Assembly: GCF_032452875.1 (NCBI RefSeq)
Contig: NC_083870.1
Span: forward strand, 3,658,001-3,722,000
DNA length: 64,000 nucleotides
Source: Bos javanicus
Lineage: Eukaryota > Chordata > Mammalia > Artiodactyla > Bovidae
Direction of reading: 5' to 3'
The notes beneath the pieces are model-generated. The model was given only the letters and a program-made list of their open reading frames with translations, had not been told where the DNA came from and made no database searches. Shown here piece after piece: positions 22,373 to 34,374 of the stretch. A program made the position numbers and the translations under genes. The number at the start of each line of letters is the position of its first letter. The first letter of the stretch is position 1.

Positions 22373-23787
22373 TGCAGATAATGGATCTGGAACAGCTGGG
22401 GGGAGGGCCAACTATAAGTGGATTTTTGACTGTTTAGAGCTTAGGTCCTCCGAATCCCAATTGCCGAACAATCCAAATTGTTCAAGGGGCAATGTACTTA
22501 TTAGCCATTTCTGTTTTCTTTGAAGAAATGCCTATTCAAGATGTTTTTAAATTACGTTTTTTTAATTGAATTTTTAAGCAGCTTTATATATTGTGGAGCC
22601 TAGACCCTTATAAGTGATAAGGCTTGTAAATGTTTTCTTGTATTCTGTGGGTCGTCTTTCCATGTTCTTGAACATGTCTTTTGGTGCGTAGAAGTTTTTA
22701 ACTTGATTAACTCCAACTCCTTTTTTTTCTTTGTTTGCTGTGCTATTGGTGTCATATTCAAGAATCCATTGCCAAATCCAAGTCCACTAAGATTTACTCC
22801 TATGTTTTCTTGCAAAACCTTTATAGTTTTAGCTCTTTTGATTAGGTCTTTGGGTCCGTTTTGAGTGAACTTTTGTATGTATGATGTGAAGTGAGGCACG
22901 ATAAGTTCTTGACCACAAAAAGTTACTCAGTGGTAACATAGGGAAGATTATTCTGGTGATTATTTTTCTAATGAAATGGAAGAACTGGTAGAAAAACAAG
23001 GAAGCTGTTGTAGAGGACAGAGGAATCAAAACATATGGTTTATTTTTAACCTAGCAGTTTTATTGAGATACAATTTGCTTACCATAAGATATACTTTTTA
23101 AAGTATACAATTCAGTGGTTCTTAGTGTATTCATGGTGTTGGGCAATTATCACCCCCATTTTCATTTTGGAACACTTGCATCATCCTCGAAATTAAACCC
23201 TGTACCCATTAGTAATTCTAACTATCCACAACCCCCCAGACCATGGAAAGCACTAATCTCCTTTCTGATCCTGTGAGTTTGCCTGTTGCAGGCAAATTTT
23301 TCAAATTTTGTGTTTGGCTTCTTTCACTGTTTTCAAGGTTTATCCAAGTAGTAGCAAGTATCAGTACTTCCTTCCTTTGTATGATGAATAATATTCACTT
23401 GTATGGATTGACCACATTTTGTTTAGTTCAGTTGATGGACATTTGAGTTATTCCCACTTTTTGGCTATTATGAATAATGTTGCTATACCCATTCATGTAA
23501 AAGTTCTAGGGTGGATGTAATGTTTAGCTTCTATGTAATACTTATATTACATACTCAGTAGTATTTTTGTTATCGCTCTCTACCTTCATTTTTCCTTATG
23601 GTACCTTTGACTGATCTCATGGGATGATTAATCAGGTTCTCCAGTGAGAGTTCCTGCTGCTTCATGCACTTGCCACCATTTGGTGTTTTCAGTATTTGCA
23701 TTCTGGCCATCCTAATAAATATGTCGTGGTGTTGTTTTTCATTGACCATTGTTTTATTAACGAATATTTGATGATTGATAGCGCTAC

Positions 23788-23934
23788 ATTGGAGAAGGCA
23801 ATGGCACCCCACTCCAGTACTCTTGCCTGGAAAAATCCCATGGACGGAGGAGACTGGTAGGCTGCAGTCCATGGGGTCGCTAAGAGTCGGACACGACTGA
23901 AGTGACTTAGCAGCAGCAGCAGCAGTGCTATATT
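23788..23934 (+). mobile_element. BOVA2-type monomer SINE with AGC tail
   Basis: GAGAAGGCAATGGCACCCCA through GACACGACTGAAGTGACTTA and five AGC units. Only one half of the usual BOVA2 dimer is present. Inserted in old L1. Confidence 0.9.
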
Positions 23935-25159
23935 GCATTTTTAGATTACATATATATTTGAAGAATTTTTCAAATGTTTAATGGCCATTTGTATTTTTCT
24001 TCTTTTCTTATTCCTTCTTTTATAACATACTTCTCAGTCTCTTTCATGTGATAAATTAACCCATTATCATATTTAATGGGTATGTTTGCCCCAGTTTGTA
24101 ATTTGATTTGCAAGTTTTTTAATCATAGACACACATTTTATCTTATAATGAAATATTCCTTTTTTTTTGGTAATTTCTTTCATGGTATTAATGCCAATTA
24201 GTGAACAAATGTGTATGGAAGCCCTTTTTTATGTCAGGAACTCTGCAAAACACTTGAAAAATTATAGTGCAAGTCAGATGTGGTCTCTGTCTTCATGAAG
24301 CTTAGAATTGCTGAGATCACTTACACTGTATTTTTGCCTTTAGGATTTCATTTTTTTATATTTATCTCTTCCATCCATCTAAAATTATATTACTATATAT
24401 TGTCAAGTGAAGAAAGTACTTTTCCCTAATATCCAGTTTTCCTGACATCTTTTGTAAAGTAGCTTCTCTTTCATTTGTTCATGATGCTTCTGTTATCATC
24501 AGCTGAACTCATAGCCATGAGGGGATTTTCCAAGGTGACTTAAATAGATATTTATTTGTCTCTCAATTCTAGGCCTGGCAGTGTCATACCATTTTAACTT
24601 ATGTAGTTTTATAATGTATGGTTTAATATCTTAATAGAGCAAGACTGCCCTTATTACCATAGTTTAATTTTTTAATAAAGACTTTTTCTCCTTGATTCAT
24701 TCTTTATGCTGTTTTATTTATTTTATAAAATTAAAGAAAAGGTATGATTATGATCTTCACTGGGATTGTCTTAAACTTTGGAAAATTACTGCCTTCATAA
24801 ACCAGTCCTCTCATTAAGGAACAGGACATGTCTCTCTTAAAATCTTTTACATCTTTCAGGATGTTGTATTTCATCATAATGAACCCAATACTACTTTTTA
24901 GGGTTATTCCTATATTTTGTATGTTTTCCTGCTGCTGTGAATAAAATCCCCCCTTCTATTATAAATTTTATTATTAACACCATAGGAAAAATACTAATTT
25001 TTACATGCTGTCTTGTGTCTCTATTTTACTAAATTTAATTTCACGAGTTATTCACTGCCTTTTTGGTTTTACTCATTTTCAAATAGTGACTGTAACATCC
25101 CATTAATTCCAGGTGTTGTATATCTCTTTTATCTACTTTTTAGAAAGGACTTTTCCTGT

Positions 25160-25455
25160 TTTAAAAAGGTTATTTATTTATGTATTTATTTTTGGGTTCA
25201 TGGAGTCTTCGTTGCCACGAATAGACCTTCTCCAGTTGCGGCAGGCGGGGCCTCCTCTCTGTTGTTATGTGTGGGCTTCTCACTTCGGTGGCTTCTCTCG
25301 TCGCAGAGCACGGGCTCTAGGTGCACGGACGAAGTAGTTGTGGCACACGGGCTCAGCTGTCCTGCCGCATGTGACATCTTCCCTGACCAGGGATCAAACC
25401 CATGTCCCTGCATTGGCAGGCAGATTCTTATCCACTGCGCCACCAGGGAAGGCCC
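25160..25455 (-). mobile_element. Long CHR-type SINE
   Basis: TTTATTTATTTTTGGGTTCA tail side, GTTGCGGCAGGCGGGGCCTC body and head ending CGCCACCAGGGAAGGCCC. About 295 bp, inserted in old L1 that resumes after it. Confidence 0.85.
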
Positions 25456-25640
25456 TAGACAGAACTTTATATGTAAACAGCAGTGGTTATAGGGAATATT
25501 CTTGCCTTTTCCCATGGATTTTAAGGGGAAATGACTGCCTTTGATTTTTCAAAATAGGATGTTGGCTGTAGATGTAAGGTTGATATTCTTTATTGTGTTA
25601 AGGAATAGCTCTATTTTCTATGAAAAGGTTGGTGGGTACT

Positions 25641-25755
25641 GGTGTGTCTGTGTCTGTGAGAAGGAAAGAAAAAGAAAGAGGGGAAGGAAGTGGGGAGAAA
25701 GAGAGAATAAGAGAGGGAGAGTGAGAGTGAGAGAAAGAGACAGAGAGAGATGGAA
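25641..25755 (+). repeat. GA-rich low-complexity tract
   Basis: GAAAG, GAGAG and AGAGT units with almost no C after a short GTGTCT run. Polypurine tracts can form triplexes and are often length-variable. Confidence 0.85.
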
Positions 25756-25787
25756 ATTCAGGTGAATTATATTCAGCTTCAAATAAC

Positions 25788-25989
25788 ATTGGCACTAGTG
25801 ATGAAGAACCTGCCTGCCAATTCAGGGGACTCAAGAAACGCAAGTTCAATCCCTGGCTCAGGAAGATCCCTTGGAAGAGGGCATGGCAACCCACTCCAGT
25901 ATTCTTGACTGAAGAATCCCATGGACCAAGGAGCCTGGCAGGCTACAATCCATAGGGTTGCAAAGAGTTGGACACGACTGAAGCGACTT
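25788..25989 (+). mobile_element. Bov-tA SINE
   Basis: GGCACTAGTGATGAAGAACC start, BovA body, ends GGACACGACTGAAGCGACTT. Confidence 0.9.
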
Positions 25990-26002
25990 AGCATCAAGTA
26001 AT

Positions 26003-26277
26003 GCTATGCTATGCTAAGTCACTTCAGTCGTGTCCGACTCTGTGCGACTCCATAGACGGCAGCCCACCAGGCTCCCCCTGTCCCTGGGATTCTCCCGGCA
26101 AGAACACTGGAATGGGTTGCCATTTCCTTCTCCAATGAATGAAAGTAAAAAGTGAAAGTGAAGTCGCTCGGTCGTGTCCGACTCTTAGCGACCCCATGGA
26201 TTGCAGCCTAACAGGCTCCTCCGTCCATGGGATTTTCCAAGCAAGAGTACTGGAGTGGGGTGCCATTGCCTTCTCCA
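26003..26277 (-). mobile_element. Full-length BOVA2 SINE, exact 13-bp target duplication
   Basis: AGCATCAAGTAAT occurs at 25990-26002 and 26278-26290. Both halves are present and little diverged. The tail side carries TGCTATGCTATGC instead of a clean AGC repeat. It abuts the Bov-tA that ends at 25989. Confidence 0.94.
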
Positions 26278-26290
26278 AGCATCAAGTAAT

Positions 26291-27270
26291 AGAAACCCAA
26301 TTAACCTGGCTTAAATGGAAATGGAGTTGTTTTCTTTTTTTTTCCCACTACCAGAAGTCTAGGGGATAGGTAATACTGAGACAGTGCCATGGCTCATCAG
26401 CAGTCAGGCTTTTTCTGTATTTCTTCTTTCCGTCCTTAGCTTATAGACCTTTATCCTCATGGCCAAGAAAGACTGCACAGCTCAGCCTCGCAATCATATC
26501 CAAGGCAGGAAGAAGAGGTTAAGGGCCAAAGAGACTCACCAACTGAGTCTTTTCTCCTAGGAGCCACCCGAGGGCTTTCACTTACATCTTATTAAGTCAG
26601 ATGGGTAACCTTTAACAGTACGAACTGGGAGAAGGGGCCTGAATATGTGGGTTGGGTCAGCCAAGCAACAGCAGTACCCCAACTCAGAAGCAAACGGCTT
26701 GGAGCCCCTAGAGAAGAGGAGAAATATGCCTTAGCCAATGTTCTGAACAGGGAGCCAGTGGATGTTGTTTGATTTAACTTCTCATCTGGCCCTCTGTTCT
26801 GGAATGGATAAGTTATATAATCTCTCTGCTCATAGGGAGATGTCTGCCTTGGCTGCCTAGGTGCCTGTGAAGTGCAGATGAAATCAAATCCTAAGAGTGC
26901 CCCTAGTTTGATTCCTTTTTTTGCATTAGGATAATTTTTTGTGTTAATGAGTAAACTTCTCTTTCTCCATGATTTTCATGGTATTATTACTAAATTACTT
27001 TTGCCTGAACTGAGCCGGAAGGTGAACAGCATGTCAAAAAAGGTAGCATGGAGAGCTGTTAGCAACAGGGATGATGTCTCTGAAATGGAATAGAAATAAA
27101 GTGCTAAAAGCCAGAAATTCATCTCACCTTCTGCAGACTCAGGGGAGGGAGGCAGATAGAACATGTAACAAAGTAATTTAGTACTTTGCCCCAACCTGCT
27201 TTGCCTCCCTTCTCTGACTTGGGGTAAGAGAAGTGCTTTGCTTCACAGTTTTATGGGAGAAAGCACCCTC
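26291..27270. other. No gene recognised; possible ancient repeat at 26400-26640
   Basis: The part around TATAGACCTTTATCCTCATG and TTTCACTTACATCTTATTAA reminds me of ancient mammalian repeats but gives no firm family. Nothing else seen. Confidence 0.4.
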
Positions 27271-27545
27271 CATCATGTTGCTCTGTGGCAACTATTAATT
27301 GCTTCCTGAATTCATACAGCATAAATGAAGTAGGTTGCCAGGGAGTGAATTACCCAGCAGATAAACGGTGGGTCATTAATGCAGTGTTGACCCTGAACCT
27401 GGAGGATGACGTGAGATCTATGAAAGCTCTTAGGAAATTTACCAGAACCCATTTCAGCTGGAGGTGATGTGTTTTAAATCCCTCTGTAATGCCGTGAGGG
27501 GAATGAAATTAGATAATAGTTTGCAGAAATCTTCTGGGCCTGGAG
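27271..27545. promoter_or_regulatory. Candidate conserved noncoding segment
   Basis: A repeat-free stretch with ACTATTAATTGCTTCCTGAA, GGGTCATTAATGCAG and AAATTAGATAATAG, a composition like conserved developmental enhancers. This is a guess from texture; no alignment was done. Confidence 0.2.
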
Positions 27546-27764
27546 CTCCTCTCAGAAGGATTTTATCCCCTTGTGTTATCATGCTTCACTTTTTAGGGCT
27601 ATCCCTGTGTCCCAGTGACTCCCAGAATGGCTTGATTTTCTCCCACATGATGAAACTCCAAATTGACATATCTGAAATGCCTTGTTCTGTAGGAGTTCTC
27701 TGTGCCCCTATTTTTTTTTATGGTTATTTTGTATTAATAAGTAAATTCCAACTTTGCTGGGAAG

Positions 27765-28016
27765 GGGGAAGGGATTGCTGGGGTGTTAGGAATGCACGTG
27801 TACACATTGGTATATTTAAAATGTATAACCAACAAGGACCTACTGTATTATCACATAGAACTCTACTCAGTGTTATGTAACAGCCTGGATGGGAGGGAAG
27901 TTTGGGGGAGAATGGTTATATGTATATGTATGGCTGAGTCCCCTCACGTTTCACCTGAAACTGTCACAACATTGTTAACCAGCTATACCACAATGCAGAA
28001 TAAAAAAAAAAAAATT
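27765..28016 (+). mobile_element. L1 3' end with poly(A)
   Basis: AATGTATAACCAACAAGGAC, TTCACCTGAAACTGTCACAA and AACATTGTTAACCAGCTATA follow the cetartiodactyl L1 3' end, then a run of A to about 28014. Confidence 0.88.
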
Positions 28017-28028
28017 AAGGATTATTTT

Positions 28029-28657
28029 CAGTTCAGTTCAGTCGCTCAGTCGTGTCCGACTCTTTGTGACTCCATGAACCGCAGCACGCCAGGCCTCCCT
28101 GTCCATCACCAACTCCCGGAATTCACTCAAACTCATGTCCATCGAGTCGGTGATGCCATCCAGCCATCTCATCCTCTGTCGTCCCCTTCTCCTCCTGCCC
28201 CCAATCCCTCCCAGCATCAGAGTCTTTTCCAATGAGTCAACTCTTTGCATAAGGTGGCCAAAGTACTGGAGTTTCAACTTTAGCATCATTCCTTCCAAAG
28301 AACACCCAGGGCTGATCTCCTTTAAAATGGACTGGTTGGATCTCCTTGCAGTCCAAGGGACTCTCAAGAGTCTTCTCCAACACCACAGTTCAAAAGCATC
28401 AATTCTTCAGCACTCAGCTTTCTTCACAGTCCAACTGTCACATCCATACATGACCACTGGAAAAACCATAGCCTTGACTAGACGGACCTTTGTTGGCAAA
28501 GTAATGTCTCTGCTTTTGAATATGCTATCTAGGTTGGTCATAACTTTCCTTCCAAGGAGTAAGCGTCTTTTAATTTCATGGCTGCAGTCACCATCTGCAG
28601 TGATTTTGGAGCCCAGAAAGATAAAGTCTGACACTGTTTCCCCATCTATTTCCCATG
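28029..28657 (-). mobile_element. 5'-truncated BovB, exact 12-bp target duplication
   Basis: AAGGATTATTTT flanks it at 28017-28028 and 28658-28669. It inserted right at the end of the L1 poly(A). Only the last part of RT and the tail remain, little diverged. Confidence 0.95.
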
Positions 28658-28669
28658 AAGGATTATTTT

Positions 28670-29486
28670 GGCTTGTTTTAAAAAATTCCAACTTTGCCTT
28701 ATTCTGAAGCCTGAGATTTTAACTAACACAAAAGAGAAGGGTGAGTTTACTATGTCAAGTTTACCCACCCTCCTGCCTTCTTTGTAGCTTTCTCCTATAA
28801 GAATATTCAGGGTGTTGTTCCCTGGGTATCACACAGTCAGAATAGTTGGAGTGAGTGTATTAATTGCATCTGTGGATAGTTGTATTTCTGTAAGTCTTAC
28901 AAACAAGACTTGTAACTGTTTAAGGGTTTCATCTCTTTCCTCACTCTGCCTGGGCTCCACAAATTCAGGGCACCCTTGAGGAAGAGAATAATTCCCATTG
29001 GTTAAGGGGCTGCCTGTGTGATGTACACGCTGGGTACATGGAGGTGGGTGGGGTCAGAAACGTAGGAGAACGTTCACTTTCTTCTTGGGCATTTGTGAGT
29101 ATCGATTTTGTAAACGATGCTTTGAGAGTAGTTTTTTTCTTGAGTTCATTTCTTCTTCTGGTTTTTCTAAACTCACTTTCACTGAACCAGATCCTGATCA
29201 AGAATATAACTGAAGGGAAGGGACAGCTCAGTCTGTTGAGGGTAGCAGGAGGGAAGGTAGAAACCTTGCCTGGGTCCTGGAGCACCTTGGGACCCAAATG
29301 CTGACTCTTGCCAGCTGCTCAACCTCCTTCAGCCTCTTCCTTCTGCACGTCCATTTCCCTTGTGCTGTATGTGAAAGGACCAACGCATCTGCCTCCGTTT
29401 TCTGCTTCGTGTGTATAACTCAGGTGTCCCTGGGAGCCCCAGCCGCATGTGGATGCAGGTGGGGACGTATTAACACTGAAGTTCCT
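28670..29486. other. No recognised feature
   Basis: No gene or repeat recognised. Confidence 0.5.
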
Positions 29487-29698
29487 GGGACTTCCCCGGT
29501 GGTCTGGTGGCTAAGACTATGTGCTTCCAATGCCGGGGGCTGGGGTTTGATCCCTGGTGGGGGAACTAGATCCTCCATGCGTCAACTACGTGTTTGCGTG
29601 CTACAACTAAAGATCCCACATGCTATAATGAAGATCGAAGATCCCATGTGCCACAACTAAGACCCACAGCCAAATAAATGAAAATTAAAAAAATTAAA
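29487..29698 (+). mobile_element. CHR-type SINE, near full length
   Basis: GGGACTTCCCCGGTGGTCTG head, GTTTGATCCCTGGTGGGGGA box, then AACTAAAGATCCCACATGCT and GAAGATCGAAGATCCCATG repeats and CAAATAAATG tail. Confidence 0.92.
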
Positions 29699-32004
29699 GA
29701 TTCCTTCCTCTGGTTCCACTACTCATGTGGGACCTTTAGGACCCTGAAAACCACCCTCACTCCCATCCAACACACATACTTCCCAGATTACTGGTGCCTA
29801 TGACTTTAGAGCAGCCTGTCAGCCCCAGTCTCCAGGCAGAATTCTGTTGACCTTTCTGTGCTGGTGCAGCTCCTCCCTGCAGGGCTCCTGTGAAGCGGCT
29901 CGAGGAGGGTCATGGCCCTGCAGTCGAGGGCTGGCTGGGAGGGGGTGTGCTGGTGTGCGGCCTCGGGGGTGATGCCAGGCCTCGTGGTGACGCAAGGTGC
30001 CGGCTTCACGTCGAGGTGGGCGCTGTGCCCTGTCCTCGGGCCCTGAGGCAGCAACACTGGTGTTCACAGCCCTGTCTACTGTGCCCTCACCCGTCTCCCC
30101 ACCAGTTCTCAGCACAAGTTCTTGGAGCTGGGAAGGTGACAGGCACTTTGTGACTGCTTCTGTTGCCCAGAGTCTGTCTGTCTCTCCCTCACATGTGTGT
30201 GTGGTCTCCTCTCTGTCTGTCACACACACACTTGTACATACATGAGACAAAAAGCCACCATAAGGGACTAAGCCACACAACTGGAAAAGAAAAATCTTCC
30301 GTGTTTTTTGAATCGAGAAATGAAACACCCCATGCCCCCACATGACAGAAAGAGACTGTGGGTGAGGAGCGTCCGGTCTTCACAGCCTCTCTGATCCTGG
30401 CCCTGCTTTGAGGGACGGACAGCAGGTCCTCACGTGAGCAGCTCGCGTCTGGCTCCATGAGGGTACCTGAGGCACTGCCATGGAGAATAGCCCGTAAGAC
30501 TTGCTGTGTTCAGAACTCTTGATGTTAAACCCACTACTGCTGAGAGGGGCACTCCTTGAATACTTCTAGGCAATACTTGGGTGAGGATACCTGACTCAGC
30601 TGCTGGAGTCAGGGTTTTGGTCACGTGTGTCAAGAGAAGTGTCAGGAGTGGATGGGGCCCTCTAGACCTTCCTGGGCCTACTTGGCGGTTTTGAGTTCCT
30701 ACCCAGGGCCCCTGCCAGTCAGAGGGGCCAGCTCTTGACGTTGTCAAGTGAGTAAGTGTAGGATGGGGAAACCCTGCTGTGTGCTTCAGACTAACACCCA
30801 GTCAGGGTGACAGGGATTTAGTCTTACAGTGTTGGATTAAGGACCAAATACAAGTTGACATGGACAATTTTCTCTTTGCTGGCTCCTTAGCTACAAGTAA
30901 TTTATTCTAACCTTCTTTCATAATGCCAATTACAGCTGTTAGCACGTACTTCAAAGGCAGGATTCAAAATACAAAGCTATGGTTAGCATTTCCTGCACTG
31001 ATATCCCAGGGGGCTTTAAACCAAGGTTGGATTGGTGGAGATGAAAGGGAGTGGGACTTTTCCTGAGTGTTCTTTGGTCTGTATGGGTGTTGGGAGAGTT
31101 TAGGGAGGGGGAGGGGAGCCAGTCCAGAGAGGGTGTGGCCAGAGAGAGGACCAATCAGGACTTGTGGATGTGACATCACCTTTGTAAACATAAAGGTTGT
31201 GTTTTACTAGAACCCTGACTTTCACTGAATAGTTGGGGGTAGGTTATAGAATGAAAGGTGGCAATGAATAAAGAGAATGAGGCGATTATGAGATGGAATT
31301 CAGTGACAGACATGTCCTGTTGGACAGATCATGAGGGGCAAACAGTAGAACTCCTGGCTCTCATTTCTAGGGCCAGGTTTCTGATCAGTCGCTTAACATT
31401 GTGGCTGAGGGGAGGACAGAAAAAGGAGCTGTGTGCCAGCCCACCAGGAGCTCTGGGATGTCAGTTTCCAGGGCTTCTGTCCAGGGGGAGGGGACACTGC
31501 CTGTGATCATTGTGCCCCTAGCTGGTGTGAATGGATACCATGGACTGTTATCTATTGGCTGTGCCCTAAGTCCCGTGATGGCTCAAAATTGTTGGGTGTT
31601 TATTGTGGGGAAAGGTAGGAGGCTTGGCCACCGGAGAAGAGAGAAACTGCCAGTCTTGCATGAAGGAAGAAGGTACTGGAGGGCTTGTGGGTCTGGAGAC
31701 CGTGAACATCAATGCTGTTTGGTCAGTCGGAGAGACTAAAGAAAAGAAAAAAGGGAATGAATCTCAAAATGAGAGGTAAAGCAGAAAAATAAAGATATAA
31801 GGAGAAAAAAATATTTTTTTTCAAGGGAGAGCAGAAACCAGAAGTAAAACAAAGAGAAAGAGAAGCTGAGAGGCAAGGAAGGAAAACAGGACATAGGACT
31901 AGCTAGAAAGGGGACCAGTCTGTTCCCTGACCTTCAGGTTACTGTATTCTTTCTCTTAGTGGATCATCAAATTGGGAGAAAGTGACTTAGGAAAATGCTA
32001 CACT
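29699..32004. other. Long stretch without recognised gene or repeat
   Basis: Moderately CpG-containing, GC-rich DNA lies at about 29880-30060 but is too short and mild for a clear island. A purine-rich AGAAA tract lies at 31733-31895. Chance reading frames on both strands match no family I know. Confidence 0.5.
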
Positions 32005-32015
32005 GACCTAGAGGT

Positions 32016-32685
32016 TATTGTTCTTGTTCAGTCGCTCAGCCGTGTCTGAACTGTTTGTAACCCCATGGACTGAAGCATGCCAAGCTTCCCTGTCCCTCAC
32101 CAGCTCAAACTCATGTCCATTGAGTTGGTGGTGCCATTCAACCAGCTCATCCTCTGTCATCTCCTTCTCCTCCTGCCTTTGATCTTTCCCAGCATCAGGG
32201 TCTTTTACAGCGAGTCGACTGTTCACATCAGGTGGCTAAAGTCTTGGAGCTTCAGCTTCAGCATCAGCATCAGTCCTTCCAATGAATATCCAGGGTTGAT
32301 TTCCTTTAAGATTGACTGGTTTCATCTCCTTGCTGTCCAAGGAACTCTCGGGAGTCTTCTCCAACACCACAGTTTGAAGGCATCAGTTCTTTGGCGATCA
32401 GCCATTTTTATTGTCCAGCTCTCACGTGTGTATGTGACTACTGGAAAAACCATAGCTTTGACTACATGGACCTTTTCAGCCAAGTAATGTCTCTGCTTTT
32501 CAATATACTGTCTAGGTTTGTCATTGCTTTTCCTCCAAGGAGAAATGCATCTTTTAATTTTGTGGCTGCAGTCACCATCCACAGTGATTTTGGAGCCCAA
32601 GAAAATAGAGTCTTTCACTGCTTCCATTCTTTCCCCATCTATTTACCATGAAGTGGTGGGACCAGAGGCCATGATCTTTGTTTTT
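32016..32685 (-). mobile_element. 5'-truncated BovB, 11-bp target duplication
   Basis: Flanks GACCTAGAGGT (32005-32015) and GACCCAGAGGT (32686-32696) differ at one base. The copy is more diverged than others here, e.g. an extra AGCATC unit near 32265. Confidence 0.9.
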
Positions 32686-32696
32686 GACCCAGAGGT

Positions 32697-33781
32697 ACCC
32701 AGTGCTTAAGTGCAAACATAGAAACAAGGTTGCTTGAGTCTATTTTGAAGCAGCCTTGGGCGTTTGATTTTTAGAGGCTGAGTCAACGAAGCCCTGTACC
32801 CTTTTGGCCACGCTCACTGCTTTGGCCTCCAAGGGCCAAGCTGATGGTATGTCCTGAAGCTCAGAAAAAAGCATGTGGTGACTCTCCCCCCACCCCGTCC
32901 CTCTTCTCTGCCCCCCACCCCCGGCCCTGTCCCTGGCTCCCGGCTCCCGACATCTCCCACACAAACGGCTGAGACGGCATTTATTTCTCAAGGAGGTGTC
33001 AGCTTGTGGAGATGTTTGCTGCCTCGCTTAGGCGCTGGCTTCATGGCCTCTCTCTGTTTGCTGTTAACTCTCCCTCTGTGGCTGTGGGCTGAGGGCTGGC
33101 CCCAGCCAGTTCATCTTAACCCCTCACTGCTCAGTCCAGCCCTGGCTTCTGAGGGCAGCTGAGGAGATGGCAACCAAAAGATACTTCCAGTGACACTGGG
33201 CTTGTATCTTAGATGAAAAAATTAAAAGGGCAAAATGTTGAGGTTTTCTAAAGAAGGCTTTCCCAGCTTCCTAACAAATAAGACTTGGCTCTCACATATG
33301 TTCCCGTGAGACTGACTTGTGTGCTGTGCCTCTGTGGACTCAGCTGAACTCTGACGTCTCTTGGGTTTGACCAGGAAGAGATGATGCTAGGAGAGCTGGG
33401 GTAGAAGGAGGATGAGGCTGGCTATTTATTCCCCTGGCCCCGTTCCTGTGCAGTCCTGACATGCTAGCTTTGTCCTTTGACCAAAGCTTTAGCTGCTGTC
33501 AGATGTCTTTTCCACACAGCTTTCTTGGGGGCCTGTAACTGCTCCTCCTCACTCAATCCCTGAGCTTTGAGGTGGACCAGCTCCCTGAAGCTCCCTGCCG
33601 TGGGCTGCTGTGCCATCCTTGGTTGCTTTCCTTAAATCCTTCCCACACTTTTGTAAATAGTCCTAAAAACTCTTCTCTATTACCTAGCCCAACAATAACA
33701 AAAACGGGAGGATATGTGTGTTTGCCCAGGTATGAAGTTGGTTACCCATTTCTAAGATGCTTTCTGACACTAGGCGACTTC
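32697..33781. other. No recognised gene; C-rich tract at 32885-32950
   Basis: A C-rich run (CCCCCCACCCCG, CCCCCCACCCCC) could form i-motif or, on the other strand, G-quadruplex structure. No gene or repeat recognised. Confidence 0.45.
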
Positions 33782-33856
33782 TTCTGCTTTTTGTTTTTGT
33801 CTGGATTTTTGTCTTTTGTTTTTGTCTGGATTCCAGTTTTGTCTGGATTTTTCTAA
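33782..33856 (+). repeat. Short tandem repeat of TTTTGTCTGGATT
   Basis: Three TTTTGTCTGGATT blocks, two joined by CTTTTTGTTTTTG-like spacers, make an imperfect array of about 75 bp. Confidence 0.75.
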
Positions 33857-34374
33857 ATGAAAGTATGAGCATAAGGCGCAGAGGAGGTGGCTTTCTAGAG
33901 TTTAAGATACATGTGCCTGTGATGTCAACCAAGAAGGCCATTCAGCTGGGATGCAGGGCTGGCTTTATGGATGAGAAACCCATGCAGTCGCAGAGCCCTG
34001 GTCTCAGAAGGGCCCCACATTTAGCTTAATTCTTTGCTGTCCCATTTTGAGATTCTTAATAAGTTTCTATAATTATAATTTTCATACAGAGGGTCTTGCA
34101 TTTTTATTCTATCACTGGACCCCATACATTATGCTGGTCCTGTTGGTATAAACTTGCTGTGGATTCTATCCTGTCTCCAATGGGCATAAGTTGAGCATGA
34201 CTCATCCTCTGCCAGTGATGGGGATACAAGGCTGTGACTAGAAGGTTACTCCTTCTGGAGACCTTTTATTTCCTGGTATGTAGCCTCTTTGAGATAGAGA
34301 GCAATCACTGAAAGGTAATTCCTCTATATTTTGTTCAGTCCCCTTTTCTCCACTTAGAAGTCTGAATATAAGTT
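33857..34374. other. No recognised feature
   Basis: Possible old repeat remnant near 33965-34140 (GGGCCCCACATTTAGC region); not assignable. Confidence 0.4.

Larger units (their letters stand above)
21835..22494. mobile_element. Tigger-family MITE in L1, carrying two SINEs
   Basis: Left terminus CAGTTGACCCTTGAACAATG and right terminus TTGTTCAAGGGGCAATG form an inverted pair typical of Tigger2-like elements. TA follows the right end at 22495-22496. The internal GGGAGGGCCAACTATAAGTG also fits. Two Bov-tA copies in opposite directions lie inside. L1 sequence continues on both sides. Confidence 0.8.
20862..22905 (-). mobile_element. Old L1 (L1M-type), ORF2 end and 3' region, invaded
   Basis: Reversed L1 sequence is clear: GTTTACCATTTTAAAGTATA, CACCAACACTTGTTATTTTC, then after 22494 TTTGAAGAAATGCCTATTCA and GGTGTCATATTCAAGAATCC from the ORF2 end. 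Pieces are 20862-21078, 21318-21834 and 22497-22905, separated by a Bov-tA and a Tigger element. Confidence 0.8.
23041..25645 (-). mobile_element. Old L1 (L1M-type), ORF2 and 3' region, fragmented
   Basis: GCAGTTTTATTGAGATACAA and TTGGCTATTATGAATAATGT are the reversed 3' region; TTTAATGGCCATTTGTATTT follows after a SINE. ORF2-like reversed sequence returns at 24330-25160 and at 25456-25645 (GGTTATAGGGAATATTCTTG; AATAGGATGTTGGCTGTAGA) around a CHR SINE. The section 24030-24330 is less clear and may hold an L2-like scrap at 24190-24310. It may be one or more L1 copies. Confidence 0.65.

Noticed and set aside
23921..23934. AGC repeats (also at 50096-50112, 51889-51900, 52806-52822) as coding polyglutamine/serine tracts or CRISPR-like repeats
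   Set aside because: They are BOVA2 tails. No CRISPR array or spacer structure exists in the window.
25641..25755. GA-rich tract as a regulatory GAGA element
   Set aside because: Low-complexity sequence next to old L1 and SINEs, without other support.
29806..30343. Overlapping frames on both strands and mild CpG content suggesting a first exon or island
   Set aside because: CpG density is modest and short, both strands are open alike, and there is no splice donor or family match I can defend.
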